Shown here in pieces: positions 55,134 to 62,162 of a stretch of DNA of 64,000 nucleotides. Below the pieces are notes generated by a model. That model had not been told where the DNA came from, did not search any database, and saw nothing but the letters and a program-made list of their open reading frames with translations. Source of the stretch: Streptomyces sp. NWU339 (lineage in GTDB: Bacteria; Actinomycetota; Actinomycetes; Streptomycetales; Streptomycetaceae); NCBI RefSeq assembly GCF_003143855.1, contig NZ_QFRK01000009.1, positions 131,192 through 195,191 on the forward strand, in the 5' to 3' direction. Positions within the stretch are counted from its first letter, which is position 1, and every line of letters starts with the position of its first letter. A program made the position numbers and the translations under genes.

Positions 55134-55829
55134 TCAGCGGTCCGTGCGCCGCAGCCGGTCCTGGGCCTGGGTGGCGATCACGGCGGCCTGGATACGGCGT
55201 TCCACCCCGAGCTTGGCCAGCAGCCGGGAGATGTGGTTCTTCACCGTCTTCTCCGCGAGATACAGCCGCTGGCCGATCTGCCGGTTGGTCAGCCCCTCAC
55301 CGATCAGCGCGAGGATCTCCCGCTCGCGTTCGGTCAGTCCCGGCAGGGCGTCCTGCTCCTCCTCCGGCTCCTCCTGTTGCTGCCGCAGCCGGGCCATCAG
55401 GCGGGTGGTGGCGCTCGGGTCGAGCAGGGACTGTCCCGAGGCGACCGTCCGCACGGCCGCGACCAGGTCCGAGCCCTGGATCTGCTTCAGCACATAGCCG
55501 GAGGCACCCGCCATGATCGAGTCCAGCAGGGCCTCCTCGTCGTCGAACGAGGTGAGCATCAGGCAGGCCAGGTCGGGCATCTTCGAGCGCAGCTCGCGGC
55601 AGACGGTCACACCGTCGCCGTCGGGCAGGCGGACGTCGAGGACCGCCACGTCGGGGCGGAGCGCGGGGACGCGGACCAGGGCCTGCTCCACGGTGGCGGC
55701 CTCGCCGACCACGGTGATGTCCGGTTCGTCGTTGAGCAGGTCGTGCACTCCGCGGCGGACCACCTCGTGGTCGTCCAGCAGGAAGACCCGGACGGGCCGG
55801 TCGGGTCCGGGCTGCTCGCTGTCCGCCAT
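55134..55829 (-). CDS. NarL/FixJ response regulator, DevR/DosR-like
   Basis: 231 residues. Receiver domain: acidic pair D19-D20, phosphoacceptor D65 ([12 protein letters not shown]), T93 (LTSFDD) and K115 (VLKQI). A Gln/Glu-rich linker (about 151-162) is followed by a LuxR helix-turn-helix with the DevR-like [22 protein letters not shown] and [19 protein letters not shown]. It heads the operon with the DevS-like kinase, as in OsdR/OsdK of Streptomyces coelicolor; true orthology is untested. ATG at 55829 with AAGGAG seven bases upstream. Decameric repeats lie directly upstream. Confidence 0.93.
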   Translation of the reverse strand: MADSEQPGPDRPVRVFLLDDHEVVRRGVHDLLNDEPDITVVGEAATVEQALVRVPALRPDVAVLDVRLPDGDGVTVCRELRSKMPDLACLMLTSFDDEEALLDSIMAGASGYVLKQIQGSDLVAAVRTVASGQSLLDPSATTRLMARLRQQQEEPEEEQDALPGLTEREREILALIGEGLTNRQIGQRLYLAEKTVKNHISRLLAKLGVERRIQAAVIATQAQDRLRRTDR

Positions 55830-55850
55830 CTGACGCTCCTTGTCCTTGTC

Positions 55851-55900
55851 GGTCCTTGCAGGCCCTTACAGGCCCTTACAGGCCCTTGTAGGTCCTTGCA
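55851..55900. repeat. Five tandem copies of a 10-bp unit upstream of the response regulator
   Basis: Consecutive decamers GGTCCTTGCA, GGCCCTTACA, GGCCCTTACA, GGCCCTTGTA, GGTCCTTGCA are followed by a partial GGTCCTCGTC. Consensus GGYCCTTRYA. The array starts 22 bases before the response-regulator start codon and repeats once per helical turn. Confidence 0.85.
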
Positions 55901-55980
55901 GGTCCTCGTCCACCGGCCGCCGGCTGTCGGCCGGCCGGTCCTCCACAGGGAGATCCTTCTCGATTACGGGCCGGACGGCC

Positions 55981-55996
55981 AGGGCCGACCGGCCCT
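55981..55996. promoter_or_regulatory. DosR-box-like palindrome 1
   Basis: AGGGCCG-AC-CGGCCCT, an imperfect-centred palindrome with GGGCC-N4-GGCCC geometry, 152 bases upstream of the DevR-like gene. Confidence 0.5.
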
Positions 55997-56259
55997 GCTT
56001 TCCTCGGGCGACCCGTTTCGTCCCGGGTCACCCGCTGTCCTGCGCGACGCGGCCGAGGCCGGTCGGTCCGGGACACCGGGACCATCGGCACCTGTGCCAC
56101 GGCGCGCGGCCGGGCCATCCTCGGGGGCAGGAGCGGCATCGATCCCCCGCGGTGTCGCTCCGCTCACGATACCGACGGTTCCGGTGCTCGCCCCGTCCTC
56201 ACACCGGGTGCCGTACTCACCGGTCAGTGCCGGTCGGCCCTGGTGGACCGCTGCGGCTG

Positions 56260-56273
56260 GGGCCGGCCGGCCC
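56260..56273. promoter_or_regulatory. DosR-box-like palindrome 2
   Basis: GGGCCGGCCGGCCC, a perfect 14-bp palindrome 38 bases upstream of the STAS gene, with the same GGGCC-N4-GGCCC geometry. Confidence 0.5.
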
Positions 56274-56310
56274 TACCGGCGGGCTCGCCGCTCCGGGTTG
56301 TCTGGACGGT

Positions 56311-56694
56311 ATGCCCCAGAACCCCAGCCGGTCCGTGGCGGAGCCACCCGAACGGATCGTCGCCGGAACGACGGTCGTCACCCCGCGCGGTGAACTCGAC
56401 CTGCGCACCGCGCCCGTTCTGTCGCGGCGCCTGGACGCACTGACCGCCCGCGCCGTTCCCGACCTGGTGCTCGATCTGCGCGCCGTGACCTTCATCGACT
56501 GCTCGGGGCTGGGCGTGCTGTGCCGCGCCCGCAACCGGGTGCTGGCCCGCGGCGGGCGGCTGCGGCTGATCACGGACAGGCCCTCCTTCCTGCGCGTCCT
56601 CCACCACGTCCGGCTCACCGGCGTCTTCGAACTGTTTCCCCGGCTGCCCGCGGAGCTCGACGCGGCCGCCCCCACGGTGCGCGCAAGCCGCTGA
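56311..56694 (+). CDS. STAS-domain anti-sigma factor antagonist
   Basis: 127 residues of the SpoIIAA/RsbV/BldG class. The phosphorylatable Ser is S65 in FIDCSGLGVL, preceded by GELDLRTAPVL. When unphosphorylated such proteins bind an anti-sigma kinase and free a sigma factor. Cognate partners are not adjacent, but the SpoIIE protein at 45853 and the HATPase at 11345 show that the system type is present. ATG at 56311 has only a weak GGACGG. Its neighbours are the DevR-like regulator and the flavohemoprotein. Confidence 0.88.
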   Translation: MPQNPSRSVAEPPERIVAGTTVVTPRGELDLRTAPVLSRRLDALTARAVPDLVLDLRAVTFIDCSGLGVLCRARNRVLARGGRLRLITDRPSFLRVLHHVRLTGVFELFPRLPAELDAAAPTVRASR

Positions 56695-56719
56695 ACAGCG
56701 TCGTGAGTCCCCCGCGACC

Positions 56720-56787
56720 GGGCCGATCGGCCCTGCTGGGTGCCCATCGGCCCGGGACCGAAGGTCCCCTTCTCCCGGGCCGATGGG
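56720..56787. promoter_or_regulatory. DosR-box-like palindrome 3 and long inverted repeat upstream of flavohemoprotein
   Basis: GGGCCGATCGGCCC (56720-56733) is a perfect 14-bp palindrome. Downstream, CCCATCGGCCCGGGA (56743-56757) pairs exactly with 56773-56787. Within it GGGACC-GAA-GGTCCC (56754-56768) is a further dyad using the GGGAC/GTCCC half-sites of mycobacterial DosR boxes. The group lies about 125-195 bases before the flavohemoprotein start. Confidence 0.6.
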
Positions 56788-56912
56788 CCCACAGTGCCCC
56801 GCCCTCGCCGGTTACCGACGGAAACCCTCATGCCGGATTGCTATACAGGTGGTGCCGCCGGTCCGGAACGGCGGCCCAACCCCCTTACTCCGTCGCGCTG
56901 TTGGGAGACCTC

Positions 56913-58115
56913 ATGCTGTCCGAAGAATCTGCCGCAGTGGTCCGGGTCACCCTTCCCGCCGTGGCCGGAGCGCTCGACGAGATCACCGCACGTTTCTACG
57001 GCGCGATGTTCCGCGATCGCCCCGAGCTGCTGGACGGCATGTTCAACCGGGGCAATCAGGCCAGTGGGGCTCAGCGCCGGGCGCTGGCCGGTTCCATCGC
57101 CGGTTTCGCGCAGGCGCTGCTCGCCGCCCCGGACACCCGGCCGGACGCCCTGCTGGCGCGGATCGCGCACAAGCACATCGCGGTCGGGGTCACCGACGAC
57201 CAGTACACGATCGTGCACAAATACCTATTCGTCGCGATCGCGGAGGTGCTCGGCGAGGCCGTCACCCCCGAGGTGGCCGCCGCCTGGGACGAGGTGTACT
57301 GGCTGATGGCCGGTGCCCTCATCGGGCAGGAGGCCCGTCTCTACCAGGAGGCGGGGGTCGAACCGGGCGCGATATGGCGGCGGTGGACGGTCGTCGAACG
57401 GCACGAGGAGACCCCCGACGTGGTGTCGTTCCTGCTGCGCCCGGCCGACGGCGAGCCCGCCCCGCCCGCACGGGCCGGGCAGTACGTGAGCGTGCGGCTG
57501 CGGATGCCCGACGGGATGCACCAGCTGCGTCAGTACAGCCTGTCCTCGGACCCCGGGGGCGACCTGCGCCGCATCACCGTCAAACGCGTCACCGGCGAGG
57601 CGGGGGCACCGGACGGCGAGGTGTCCGACCTGCTGCACGCGCAGACCGGCGTGGGGGACGAACTCGCGCTGTCCGTGCCGGCCGGCGACGTGGCCCTGGA
57701 CGAGGCCGACACCCCGCTGGTGCTGGTCTCGGCCGGTATCGGCTGCACCCCCATGGTGGGCATGCTCGCCAGGCTCGCCGCGACGGGCTCGGCCCGCCGG
57801 GTCCTGGTGCTGCACGCCGACACCTCGCCCGACGAGCACGCCCTGCGCGCCGAGATGCGGTCCCTGGTGGAGCAACTGCCGGACGCCCGCGCGGTCTTCT
57901 GGTACGAGCGGCCGGGCACCGAGGAGCCTGACGCGCTCGGCGGCCTGATGGACCTCGCCGGGATCGACGTCCCGGCGGACGCGTCGGTGTACCTGTGCGG
58001 CCCGCTGCCGTTCATGCGCACGGTGCGTGGCGGGCTCCTGGGCGCCGGCGTCCCCGCCCGGCAGATCAGCTACGAGGTCTTCGGCCCCGATCTGTGGCTC
58101 CCCGACGCGGCCTGA
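56913..58115 (+). CDS. hmp: Flavohemoprotein (nitric oxide dioxygenase type)
   Basis: 400 residues. The N-terminal globin domain (1-140) has MFNRGNQ, the proximal heme ligand H88 (AHKHIAVG) and the distal-side Tyr in FYGAMF. The ferredoxin-reductase part follows with FAD-binding RQYSLSS and NAD(P)H-binding SAGIGCTPM, ending in YEVFGPDLW. It converts NO and oxygen to nitrate. The ATG at 56913 has GGGAG five bases upstream. Its position beside a DevS/DevR-like pair, with DosR-like palindromes in its upstream region, suggests control by hypoxia or NO. Confidence 0.94.
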   Translation: MLSEESAAVVRVTLPAVAGALDEITARFYGAMFRDRPELLDGMFNRGNQASGAQRRALAGSIAGFAQALLAAPDTRPDALLARIAHKHIAVGVTDDQYTIVHKYLFVAIAEVLGEAVTPEVAAAWDEVYWLMAGALIGQEARLYQEAGVEPGAIWRRWTVVERHEETPDVVSFLLRPADGEPAPPARAGQYVSVRLRMPDGMHQLRQYSLSSDPGGDLRRITVKRVTGEAGAPDGEVSDLLHAQTGVGDELALSVPAGDVALDEADTPLVLVSAGIGCTPMVGMLARLAATGSARRVLVLHADTSPDEHALRAEMRSLVEQLPDARAVFWYERPGTEEPDALGGLMDLAGIDVPADASVYLCGPLPFMRTVRGGLLGAGVPARQISYEVFGPDLWLPDAA

Positions 58116-58133
58116 CCGCGACCGGCTGACACC

Positions 58134-58188
58134 GCAACGGGCGTGTGCCCTTCGCGCGTACCACTCGCGAAGGGCACACGCCCGTTGC
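58134..58188. terminator. 23-bp perfect stem-loop between convergent genes
   Basis: GCAACGGGCGTGTGCCCTTC... (58134-58156) pairs exactly with 58166-58188 around a nine-base loop, between the flavohemoprotein stop and the last roadblock gene stop. Confidence 0.88.
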
Positions 58189-58216
58189 GCCGCTCCGGAA
58201 CCGGTCCGGTCCCGGC

Positions 58217-58591
58217 TCAGACCTCCAGGTCGGTCTCGATCCGGCGCAGCTGGTGGCGCGCCATCGCCAGGTTGGCGCGAGCCTTGTCCAGGACCAGGTA
58301 CAGGAACAGGCCGTTGCCGCCGCGCCCCTTGAGCGGGCGGATCAGGTGGTACTGGCTGCCCAGGGTGATCAGGATGTCGTCGATCTCGTCCTTCAGCCCC
58401 AGGAGTTCCATGGTGCGCAGTTTCGAGCGCATGACGTCGGTGTTGCCCGCGGCGGCGACCTCCAGGTTGAAGTCCTTGCCACCGCCCATCGTGCCGAGCG
58501 CCATGCCGCTGGTGTAGTCGACGAGTGCGGCGGCCGTCGCGCCGTCGATGGAGCCGAGGCAGTCCTTGAGCGCGGTCTCGGTGTTGGCCAT
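58217..58591 (-). CDS. Roadblock/LC7-domain protein
   Basis: 124 residues, a single roadblock/LC7 fold. The N-terminal helix is LKDCLGSIDGATAAALVDYTSGMALG; the core strands are DDILITLGSQYHLIRPL and GLFLYLVLDKARANLAMARHQL. It aligns by eye with the protein at 60034-60447 (LTTVDAYHLLRF...FLYLWLDRRDGNLALARIRL), so the two are paralogues. Roadblock proteins normally dimerise and act on small Ras-like GTPases, but none is encoded nearby. ATG at 58591 with GAAGGGAA upstream. Last gene of the operon. Confidence 0.85.
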   Translation of the reverse strand: MANTETALKDCLGSIDGATAAALVDYTSGMALGTMGGGKDFNLEVAAAGNTDVMRSKLRTMELLGLKDEIDDILITLGSQYHLIRPLKGRGGNGLFLYLVLDKARANLAMARHQLRRIETDLEV

Positions 58592-58676
58592 GAGAGGTTT
58601 CCCTTCGGTCGTGATCGTTGTTCTGGCCGGTCGCCGGGTCGTGCCGCGGCGGCAGGCCGGGAGGAAGAGCCTGGAT

Positions 58677-59195
58677 TCAGCCGCCGGCCTGGGGCCGGGG
58701 CCGGTGTGCGGGCCGCTGCGGGGCACGCACCGGGAGGGTGCCGATCCGGCGGTCCGCGTCCGAGGCGGGTGCGGGGCCTCGTTCGGGCGCCGCACGGTCG
58801 GCGTGCCGGCCCACTCCGGGGCCGGCTCCGGTGGCGACCAGGTCCGCGATGCGGGCCCCGCTGCGCCGGCCCTCCAGGTGCAGCCGGCCCACGTTGACCC
58901 GGTCGTCGGCGAGCAGGGTGAGCACGGCGGTGCTTCCCGCGGCGTAGGTCGCCACGTATCCCCGCGTCCCGCGCACCAGCAGTTCGCGGAACTCACCGCG
59001 GGCGGTGGCGTCCGTCACGCGGTACGCGACACCGAGCGCGGCGGCGGTGAGCGCGGCCAGCCCCTCCGGTTCGGTGTCGGGCACGTCGTGGGCGAGGACG
59101 AGTCCGTCGACGGTGGCCGCGAGCGATCCCGCCAGCCGGGGGACCCGGGTACGGAGCCGACGCAGTTCGTCCAGCACGTCGGTCTCGACGGCCAT
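58677..59195 (-). CDS. Roadblock/LC7-domain protein with disordered tail
   Basis: 172 residues. The first 115 form an MglB/Cvn2-like roadblock domain (SLAATVDGLVLAHDVPD, then GYVATYAAGSTAVLTLLADDRVNVGRLHLEGRR). The last 50 are Pro/Arg-rich and probably disordered. It is closer to the conservon type of roadblock protein than to its two neighbours. ATG at 59195 has AAAGGAG seven bases upstream. It begins 38 bases after the stop of the PatA-like gene. Confidence 0.8.
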   Translation of the reverse strand: MAVETDVLDELRRLRTRVPRLAGSLAATVDGLVLAHDVPDTEPEGLAALTAAALGVAYRVTDATARGEFRELLVRGTRGYVATYAAGSTAVLTLLADDRVNVGRLHLEGRRSGARIADLVATGAGPGVGRHADRAAPERGPAPASDADRRIGTLPVRAPQRPAHRPRPQAGG

Positions 59196-59233
59196 GAGCA
59201 GTCTCCTTTCGGCACGCTGTCGACGCGCGCGGA

Positions 59234-60037
59234 TCACAGGGCCTCCAAGGCGTCCAGGAGCCGTCGCAGCAGCGCTGTGTCGGGCTCGTCCCACGCGGAG
59301 CCGGCTTCGCCGGTGCCGTGGGGGACGGTGGCGACGGGCGGGGGCGGGGGCGGTGCGGGGGCGATCAGTCCGGCGGCGGCCAGACGGCGCAGTTCGACGA
59401 GGGTGTGGAAGGTGCGGCACGCCAGGGCCGAGGCGATCTGCGCGGCGGTGCTGGCCCCGTCGACCCGGGCGAGGGTCCGGCCGCGGCGGGGCGGCAGGTC
59501 CGCCGGGTCGGCGCCGGGCGCGCGGGTGAGCGGGGCGGTGTCGACGGCGGGGTCGGGCCAGATGCGGTGCAGCAGATCGCGGCGGCGCCGCGACTCGCGC
59601 AGCACGCTGTGCACCGGAACGGGGCGGACCGCGCCGAGCCAGTGCGCTGCTTCCGGGCGGAAGCGGAGCGCGGCGGTGTCCTGGGCCAGCGCGAAGTACG
59701 CCGCGTCGAACAGCGCGCCCGTGTGGCACAGTTCCAGCGCTCCCGCGCTGAGACGGCCGCTGTCGACCAGCTGGCGGCCGACGCGGTGGCGGGCCCCGGC
59801 CCGCTCGACCGCCTCCCACCAGCCGTCGGCCGGGAGGGCACCGCTGCCGGTGAGCAGATCGCCGAGGTCGGGGCTGTACACGGATTCGACGTGGACGATG
59901 TGCCCCGCCGCCAGGTAGAAGACCCCGGACTCGGTGGAGAGGGCCCCGGTGGCGCGGTCCGCCGCGAGGCTGCCGAGCACGGCCGGCGCCGATCCGCCGG
60001 TGGGTGCCGATCCCTCGATGGGCGCCGCCGTGGTCAT
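59234..60037 (-). CDS. DUF4388/PatA-like protein of unknown function
   Basis: 267 residues. The N-terminal part (AVLGSLAADRATGALSTESGVFYLAAGHIVHVESVYSPDLGDLL, described as one block) resembles DUF4388/PatA N-terminal domains found in bacterial signalling proteins. The middle is helical, and the C-terminus has a winged-helix-like stretch (LARVDGASTAAQIASALACRTFHTLVELRRLAAAGLI) followed by a proline run. It may be a scaffold linking the roadblock proteins. Its ATG overlaps the preceding roadblock stop (ATGA), so they are translationally coupled. Confidence 0.65.
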   Translation of the reverse strand: MTTAAPIEGSAPTGGSAPAVLGSLAADRATGALSTESGVFYLAAGHIVHVESVYSPDLGDLLTGSGALPADGWWEAVERAGARHRVGRQLVDSGRLSAGALELCHTGALFDAAYFALAQDTAALRFRPEAAHWLGAVRPVPVHSVLRESRRRRDLLHRIWPDPAVDTAPLTRAPGADPADLPPRRGRTLARVDGASTAAQIASALACRTFHTLVELRRLAAAGLIAPAPPPPPPVATVPHGTGEAGSAWDEPDTALLRRLLDALEAL

Positions 60038-60447
60038 CCGAGCACCAGCCGGTCCGCCATCTCGGCCAGCCGGATGCGGGCCAGGGCCAGGTTGCCGTCA
60101 CGGCGGTCGAGCCACAGGTACAGGAACACGGTGCTGTCGAAGGTCGTGATGACGAACCGGAGCAGGTGGTACGCGTCGACGGTGGTGAGGATGAGGTCCT
60201 GGACGGGTGGTTCCTTGCCGGAGGCTACGGAGGCGACGGACAGGCCGCCGTCGGCCGGTGCGAGTGTGCCGCTCTCCATGGCGAGGCGGGCGAGTTCGGC
60301 GGTCTCCGCCGCTGTCGCCTCCGGGTCGTCACCCGGCGCGTCGCCCACCGCGCCCAGCGCGAGTCCGCTGATCCAGTCGACCACCAGTGCACCCCGCGCA
60401 CCAGGCAGTCGCATGGCTTCCAGCAGACTCTCGTCGATTCCGGGCAC
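60034..60447 (-). CDS. Roadblock/LC7-domain protein, first gene of the operon
   Basis: 137 residues, GTG start at 60447 behind GGGGGG. The roadblock pattern includes LLEAMRLPGARGALVVDWISGLALGAVGD, then LILTTVDAYHLLRFVITTF and FLYLWLDRRDGNLALARIRLAEM. A paralogue is the last gene of the operon. No Cvn1 kinase, DUF742 or GTPase gene is found on either side, so this is not a standard conservon. Confidence 0.85.
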   Translation of the reverse strand: MPGIDESLLEAMRLPGARGALVVDWISGLALGAVGDAPGDDPEATAAETAELARLAMESGTLAPADGGLSVASVASGKEPPVQDLILTTVDAYHLLRFVITTFDSTVFLYLWLDRRDGNLALARIRLAEMADRLVLG

Positions 60448-60873
60448 GCCGGATCCCCCCTCATCGCACGGCTGTACCGCGAACGTGACGTCGACGCTAC
60501 GGTGTGTGCTCGACCGGGGTGAGGGCTTTGGTGTTTTCCCTTGGAATATGCGACAAGGGCGCCCCGGCACTGATAACGTCGGCGATTTTCCCGGTCCGGT
60601 GGGCGGCGGGGTGCGAGCAGGGCCTTCCCCTGTGCGGATGGCGGGTCGGCCCTGCTCACCGGATTCCATTGTGGGGACCGGGTACTGTCGCGACCACGAG
60701 TGAAAGCCTTCCGCCATGTGTGCGCCCCGCACACCCCGTGCGCGGGACCCGCGTGCGGGGATGACACGTGGCACATGAGAACCCCACCGCGCGGGTAGCC
60801 GCGGACGAGGACCGCCGCCCGGCGGAGCCCGCGTCAGTTCGCCGTCCGACAGCGACGACAATGACAGGAACAC
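60448..60873. promoter_or_regulatory. Divergent region with GGGCC/GGCCC inverted repeat
   Basis: 426 bases. GAGCAGGGCC (60615-60624) pairs exactly with GGCCCTGCTC (60648-60657) across 23 bases; the right arm within TCGGCCCTGCT repeats the half-site found near the DevR-like, STAS and flavohemoprotein genes. It could control the roadblock operon, the rightward gene at 60874, or both. No other element recognised. Confidence 0.45.
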
Positions 60874-62106
60874 GTGCCCCCGTTCACCCCTGGATCCATG
60901 CCTACCTCACGCACAGCCCGCCCCACGGTCCCTCCGTCCGTCTGGCTGACCGCCGGCCGGCACACCGGCGCCTCAGCGCTGGACGTGCTCCGACGCACCC
61001 TGCCCCGGCTGGAGGGCGGCGGGGGCATCGACGCCTTCCTGGAAGTGCCCGACGACGTGCCCGGAGCGGGGCACGAGACGCGGCACGACACGCCGGACCG
61101 GGTGTTCCAGGCCCGTGTCCGGGTCGCCGGGGCGGTGACCGTGCGCGCCCGACTGAGCGTCGGCCCCGCCGAGGGGGACGGGCAGCGCTGGATCCTGGTC
61201 GCCGAGGCCGAGCGGCCCTGGGACCACACATGGCCGTCCCCCGCAGGTATGTTCTGGCCCCTGGACGACCCGGACCCGGGCTGGAACCACGACGCAGCCA
61301 CGGGACTGCGGCTGGGAGAGATCAATCCACTGCCCGAGGACGACAAGGCCGTACGGCGGCTGCTGCGTGACTGCGCGCGGAGCGCCGACGGGAACGGGTG
61401 GAACATCCACGTGGTCGTCCACGAGGCGATGACCACGGACGACCGCGGCCGGCTGCCGCTCGCCCACTGGCTGCCGTCGGGGCTGCGGCATCGCGTGGTG
61501 GAGCACCGGGCCGCGCCCCACCAGCTGCGGGTCGTGAACTGGGCACTGCGGGACTCCGGTGCCGAGGTGCCGCGCGGCGGTGCGGTGGTCCTGCCCGGCG
61601 GGCCGGTCCCGGACGGCTACGACGCCGGGGAGTTCTCGGTGCGTGCGGTGTTCCTGGACGGCACCCGCCCCGCCGAGCTGGTCGACGCGGTGAGCCGGTT
61701 CGCGGCGCTGCCGCGTCCGCTGCCGGACGGCGCCGAGGCCGCCCTGACCGCGCTGCGGGAGGACTGGCGTCTGCTGACCCTGGAGGAGGAGCTCGCCCGC
61801 GAGCGCCGACTGGTCGCCATGTACGCCGACGCGCTGGAGGCCATGACGAAGTCCCGCGACCTGTACCGCGAGGCGGCCGAGAGCGCGCACGAGGCGCTGG
61901 CCGCCTACCGGGAGTCCGCCGCGGCCTCCGGACCCCGTGCCCTGCCGCCCGGCGGTACGCCGGCTCCGTCGCCCGTGCGGCAGCTGACGCGCACGCTGGA
62001 GCGCCTGAAGTTCGGTCCCAGGGCGGCGCGTCGCCCGTCGGCCGACGAGGAGGAGCGCGGGGCCCCGCCCGCCACCGACAGGCAGTCGGCGGCTTCGGGT
62101 CCGTAG
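60874..62106 (+). CDS. Protein of unknown function with C-terminal helical region
   Basis: 410 residues, GTG start at 60874 with AGGA five bases upstream (ATG at 60898 is an alternative). No signal peptide, membrane helix or named domain. Two tryptophan-rich segments stand out: RPWDHTWPSPAGMFWPLDDPDPGW and LPLAHWLPSGLRHRVVEHRAAPHQLRVVNWAL. From about 300 a charged coiled-coil-like stretch (LTLEEELARERRLVAMYADALEAMTKSRDLYREA) leads into a disordered tail. It may be Streptomyces-specific. Neighbours are the roadblock operon (divergent) and the repeat membrane protein (convergent). Confidence 0.7.
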   Translation: MPPFTPGSMPTSRTARPTVPPSVWLTAGRHTGASALDVLRRTLPRLEGGGGIDAFLEVPDDVPGAGHETRHDTPDRVFQARVRVAGAVTVRARLSVGPAEGDGQRWILVAEAERPWDHTWPSPAGMFWPLDDPDPGWNHDAATGLRLGEINPLPEDDKAVRRLLRDCARSADGNGWNIHVVVHEAMTTDDRGRLPLAHWLPSGLRHRVVEHRAAPHQLRVVNWALRDSGAEVPRGGAVVLPGGPVPDGYDAGEFSVRAVFLDGTRPAELVDAVSRFAALPRPLPDGAEAALTALREDWRLLTLEEELARERRLVAMYADALEAMTKSRDLYREAAESAHEALAAYRESAAASGPRALPPGGTPAPSPVRQLTRTLERLKFGPRAARRPSADEEERGAPPATDRQSAASGP

Positions 62107-62162
62107 GGCCTTTCCCGGTCCGTGCCCGGTGAACCCGGCGTCCCTCCTCGGTCGGCACGCGC

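Larger units (their letters stand above)
55830..56310. other. Regulatory region between response regulator and STAS genes
   Basis: 481 bases with no credible coding frame. It holds a tandem array of a 10-bp unit next to the response-regulator start, the palindromes at 55981-55996 and 56260-56273, and a half-site CGGCCCTGG at 56234. The density of ordered elements suggests that regulation of both flanking genes is set here. Confidence 0.6.

Noticed and set aside
58217..60447. Conservon (cvn) operon
   Set aside because: Roadblock proteins are present, but the defining sensor kinase, DUF742 protein and Ras-like GTPase are all missing.
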